The notes under the pieces: generated by a model
Seen by the model: the letters and a program-made list of their open reading frames with translations, nothing else
Databases searched by the model: none
What the model was told of the DNA's origin: nothing
In this document: positions 61,043 through 64,000 of the stretch, piece by piece
Position numbering within the stretch: position 1 is the stretch's first letter
Layout: each line of letters begins with the position of its first letter
Origin: Atopobium sp.
Lineage (GTDB): Bacteria; Actinomycetota; Coriobacteriia; Coriobacteriales; Atopobiaceae
Assembly: GCA_015258715.1 (NCBI GenBank)
Contig: JABZHR010000004.1
Coordinates: forward strand, 1 to 64,000
Length of the DNA stretch: 64,000 nt
Direction: 5' to 3'
Program-made: the position numbers and the translations under genes

Positions 61043-62134
61043 CTAGCTTATAGATGGATTGTGCTCAGGGGATTCCTGCTCACCTTCAAGTTGCTTGACG
61101 GTTTCTTTAATCTCTAGCGCCAGATCAATAAAATCTTGAGCAGTAACACACCTTACTGACTTACCACGCCAATAGGCCGCGTTTGGAATACCCCTAAAAT
61201 ACCAGGTAGAAAGGCTTCTTGCGCGAGCAATATGAATGTGAGCTGCGTCAAGTAAGCGTACATGCATCATAAAAGATGCAAGCATCTGATTAAGTGTTGG
61301 AACAAGTGGAGATTGACCTTCAACTAAAGCTTGAGTGTTCTTAAAAATCCAAGGATTACCATAGGTTCCACGAGCAATCATTACAGCTGTCACACCCGTC
61401 TCTGTAAGAGCATGAGCTGCTGCTTCAGCAGAGAGTATGTCACCAGAGCCTATAACAGGAATTGAAACAGCATCGCAAACTCTATTAACGGTCTCCCACT
61501 CTGCCTGGCCTCGATACATCTGGGTGGCAAAGCGACCATGAATAGCAACAGCAGACGCTCCCGCAGCTTCCATGGCGCGAGCAAACTCAGGAGCTACTTC
61601 CTCATCCTGACGTCTACCTCGTCTAATCTTCACGGTAACAGGCACCGCGACCTCAGAAAGACAAGCTTTAACCAGATCTGCAGCAAGCTCTGGGGTATCG
61701 AGAAGGGCTGAGCCCTCCCCTTTTTTGACAACCTTTGGAACAGGACAAGCCATATTAATATCGATAAGCGCAAGCTTATTTCCTAGGTGCTCACTGATCT
61801 GAGCTGCCGCTTCTTTAAACTGCTCTGGCTTTGAACCAAAGAGTTGAACAGCAATATCGGGCTCAGTTGAAAGAGGTTCTACAAGCTCCCAGGTTTTCTC
61901 GCCACCATAATGAATTCCTGCAACAGAAACCATTTCTGAATACGCAAGACCTGCTCCGCCCGCTCGAGCCATAGTGCGATACACACCATCACTGACGCCA
62001 GCCATAGGTGCCATAAGCACAGGATTAGCGGACAGGCGCTCCTTGAGTGAAGCTCCTGACGCAAAAGGAACAATATGTGAAGAAAGACCTGCTTGAGATG
62101 CGCAGGTTGAAATGATTGTTTGAAGCGACTCCAC
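61043..62134 (-). CDS. tRNA-dihydrouridine synthase (DusB-like)
   Basis: Dus enzymes reduce uridines in the tRNA D-loop with FMN and NADPH. The 363-residue protein has LMAPMAGVSDGVYRTMARAG, the catalytic-cysteine motif NMACPVPKVVKKGEGSALL, VKIRRG, and GSGDILS with the FMN phosphate-binding region. The C-terminal helical domain contains RSLSTWYFRGIPNAAYWR. GTG 62134 has AAGG upstream. It is placed in a lepA-dus-hemW run. Confidence 0.92.
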   Translation of the reverse strand: MESLQTIISTCASQAGLSSHIVPFASGASLKERLSANPVLMAPMAGVSDGVYRTMARAGGAGLAYSEMVSVAGIHYGGEKTWELVEPLSTEPDIAVQLFGSKPEQFKEAAAQISEHLGNKLALIDINMACPVPKVVKKGEGSALLDTPELAADLVKACLSEVAVPVTVKIRRGRRQDEEVAPEFARAMEAAGASAVAIHGRFATQMYRGQAEWETVNRVCDAVSIPVIGSGDILSAEAAAHALTETGVTAVMIARGTYGNPWIFKNTQALVEGQSPLVPTLNQMLASFMMHVRLLDAAHIHIARARSLSTWYFRGIPNAAYWRGKSVRCVTAQDFIDLALEIKETVKQLEGEQESPEHNPSIS

Positions 62135-62143
62135 AAATACCTT

Positions 62144-63955
62144 CTACTCGTCGTCAACCTTGAGAACAGCCAAGAACGCCTCTTGAGGTACTTCGACTGA
62201 GCCAATCTGCTTCATGCGCTTCTTACCCTCTTTTTGCTTTTCAAGCAGTTTGCGCTTTCTGGAAATATCGCCGCCGTAGCATTTAGCCAAGACGTCCTTT
62301 CTACGTGCGCGAACAGTAGAGCGAGAAATGATTTTATTGCCAATAGCACCTTGAATAGGAACCTCAAAGAGCTGCTGAGGAATGATGCCTTTTAGTCTGT
62401 CGCAAAGACCACGAGCAAGATCATATGCCTTGTCTTTGTGAACAATAAACGAAAGCGCATCAACGACGTCTCCAGCAAGCAGGATATCAAGCTTAACCAG
62501 GTCAGAAGTGCGATACGAATCAAACTCATAGTCAAGTGAAGCATAACCTTTAGTTCTACTCTTAAGCTGGTCAAAGAAGTCCAGGATAAGCTCGGCCAAA
62601 GGAATGCTAAAGATCATCTCGACGGACCTATCAGACAGATACACCATGTCTTCAGATACACCACGATGATCAACAACAAGCTGCATAACCGTACCAACAA
62701 ACTCAGGAGGCACAATAATCTTTGCCTTTAGGTATGGCTCATCAATGCGGTCAATCTTGGTGACCTCTGGAAGATCTTGAGGACTGGTAATCTCAATCAT
62801 AGTTCCATCGGTCTTATAGACGTGATAGTCAACAGATGGACTGGTCGCAATCAAGTCAAGATCAAACTCACGCTCAAGACGCTCTTTAACAACTTCCATG
62901 TGGAGAAGGCCCAAAAATCCTACTCTGAAGCCAAATCCCAAAGCCACAGAAGTCTCTGGTGACCACGTAAGTGATGGATCGTTAACGTGCAGCTTATCAA
63001 GTGCATCACGGAGGTTCTCATACTGCTTGTTATCTACAGGGAACAGACCAGTAAATACCATCGGTTTTGCTTCGCGGTAACCCGGCAGTGGCTCTGCGCA
63101 TGGATTTTGCTTATAGGTAAGCGTGTCTCCAACACGAACAGCTTCAGGGTCTTTGAGGCCAGTTACCACATAGCCAACTTCACCAACAGAAAGCTGGTCA
63201 ACAGCCATCTCAAGAGGTCTCTTGGCGCCAACTTCCTCAACAAGAAAAGGCATAGAGCCCTGCATCATAAGCAGCTGGTCGCCGGCTTTGATTGAGCCAT
63301 CAAAAACACGTACTGTAGCTACAACACCTCTGAACTGGTCAAAGTACGAGTCAAGAATAAGCGCCTTAAGAGGTGCCGTAGAATCTCCCTTTGGAGGAGA
63401 AACCAAGTACACCAAAGCCTCAAGAAGCTCATGGATACCCTCGCCCGTCTTGCCGGAAACGCATACGGCATCATCAGCTGGGATTGCAAGAACATCCTCG
63501 ATTTCTGCTCGGACCTCTTCAGGACGAGCAGACGGAAGATCAATCTTGTTGATTGCAGGAACAATATCCAGGTTAGCGTTCATGGCAAGCATGGCGTTTG
63601 AGACTGTTTGAGCCTCCACACCTTGCGTTGCATCAACAACCAGCACCGCTCCTTCGCAGGCAGCCAAAGACCTTGAAACCTCATAGGTAAAGTCGACGTG
63701 GCCTGGAGTGTCAATCAGATTGAACTGATAGCGCTCTCCATCATCTGCGTCATACATGACGCGGACGGCGTTTGATTTGATGGTAATTCCACGCTCACGT
63801 TCAATGTCCATAGTGTCCAAGAGCTGTGACTCCATATCGCGTTCTTCAACGGTATGAGTAAGCTCCAAAATACGGTCACTGATGGTAGATTTACCGTGAT
63901 CGATGTGCGCAACAATAGAGAAGTTGCGAATATGTGAAGTATCCTGTGTATTCAT
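62144..63955 (-). CDS. lepA: Elongation factor 4 (LepA)
   Basis: LepA is a translational GTPase that helps ribosome function or assembly. The 603-residue protein is full length: NFSIVAHIDHGKSTISDRIL, DTPGHVDF, NKIDLP, and the LepA-specific C-terminal domain (KCYGGDISRKRKLLEKQKEG, with KQIGSVEVPQEAF). The start has no clear ribosome site; TATTAT just upstream hints at a leaderless or very short leader. Its upstream neighbours lie beyond the window edge. Confidence 0.97.
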   Translation of the reverse strand: MNTQDTSHIRNFSIVAHIDHGKSTISDRILELTHTVEERDMESQLLDTMDIERERGITIKSNAVRVMYDADDGERYQFNLIDTPGHVDFTYEVSRSLAACEGAVLVVDATQGVEAQTVSNAMLAMNANLDIVPAINKIDLPSARPEEVRAEIEDVLAIPADDAVCVSGKTGEGIHELLEALVYLVSPPKGDSTAPLKALILDSYFDQFRGVVATVRVFDGSIKAGDQLLMMQGSMPFLVEEVGAKRPLEMAVDQLSVGEVGYVVTGLKDPEAVRVGDTLTYKQNPCAEPLPGYREAKPMVFTGLFPVDNKQYENLRDALDKLHVNDPSLTWSPETSVALGFGFRVGFLGLLHMEVVKERLEREFDLDLIATSPSVDYHVYKTDGTMIEITSPQDLPEVTKIDRIDEPYLKAKIIVPPEFVGTVMQLVVDHRGVSEDMVYLSDRSVEMIFSIPLAELILDFFDQLKSRTKGYASLDYEFDSYRTSDLVKLDILLAGDVVDALSFIVHKDKAYDLARGLCDRLKGIIPQQLFEVPIQGAIGNKIISRSTVRARRKDVLAKCYGGDISRKRKLLEKQKEGKKRMKQIGSVEVPQEAFLAVLKVDDE

Positions 63956-64000
63956 AAGGAAAATAATAGCGTAAAGTACCCCCTTCGTGCTATACTTCTA

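Larger units (their letters stand above)
4952..61904. repeat. Dispersed over-represented 9-mer TTCTCGCCA (19 copies in window)
   Basis: Plus-strand copies start at 6555, 13524, 16809, 18541, 19944, 25441, 34419, 41205, 54142 and 61896. Reverse copies (TGGCGAGAA) start at 4952, 7354, 22727, 32912, 44062, 46135, 49004, 51966 and 60688. A further seven 8-mer copies with another last base are at 23626, 31768, 34323, 43096 (plus) and 33817, 43084, 55093 (minus). They occur in different reading frames and in intergenic DNA, so codon use alone does not explain them. By base composition about 0.4 copies of the 9-mer are expected. Confidence 0.85.

Noticed and set aside
4952..61904. TTCTCGCCA as an FtsK-orienting (KOPS) sequence
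   Set aside because: Copies are evenly split between strands (10 to 9), whereas KOPS are strongly polarised along each arm. A window at the terminus could still mislead.

Overview
The window looks like chromosome of a Coriobacteriia (Actinomycetota) species, most like Lancefieldella/Atopobium. This rests on recognised protein types and gene order, not on a database search. The evidence is an estimated mid-40s %GC, an actinobacterial GarA-like FHA plus FtsR-type MerR pair, RNase J and RNase Y together, and a SpoVS homologue outside any sporulation locus. Most features are ordinary housekeeping genes, with a few AT-rich accessory insertions.

Layout. 0-6.7 kb: tail of a membrane protein, tRNA-Pro(GGG), an MGMT-family protein, a lipoprotein, a gene-free repeat nest, msrA, a Crp/Fnr regulator divergent from hcp with a palindromic operator, and an AT-rich pair (degenerate Doc-like protein and SRA-HNH nuclease). 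6.7-14.5 kb: NADH oxidase, two methyltransferases, oleate hydratase, a HAD phosphatase and an M20 peptidase. 14.5-19.7 kb: an operon of CDP-alcohol phosphatidyltransferase, D,D-carboxypeptidase, GcvT-like protein, RidA, GarA-like FHA protein, FtsR-like regulator and apt. 20-28 kb: NlpC/P60 hydrolase, ClC transporter, AT-rich small enzymes, trxB and a purine permease. 28-32.4 kb: dut-nrdR, the divergent lexA/LysM SOS pair, an acyltransferase-like membrane protein and hflX.

32-64 kb is almost entirely on the minus strand. It holds miaB-miaA, rny-GHKL ATPase-spoVS, recA-recX under an SOS promoter, cinA, pgsA, rimO, yajQ, rodZ, ftsK, rnj, pnp, rpsO, then recO/era/dgk/ybeY/phoH/mtaB, two dnaJ genes (one membrane-anchored), an inserted SAP-domain gene, and hemW/dusB/lepA. 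Themes are RNA decay and processing (RNase Y, RNase J, PNPase, YbeY), tRNA and ribosome modification (MiaA, MiaB, MtaB, RimO, DusB), SOS repair, and redox or nitrosative defence (Hcp, NADH oxidase, MsrA, TrxB).

The most striking non-gene signal is a 9-mer, TTCTCGCCA. I count it 19 times on the two strands (26 times for the 8-mer TTCTCGCC), where fewer than one (about 1.5 for the 8-mer) would be expected by base composition. It occurs equally in both orientations, in genes and between them, often near gene ends, and once as a perfect inverted pair. This resembles a DNA-uptake or recombination-hotspot sequence, and I know of none described for this group.
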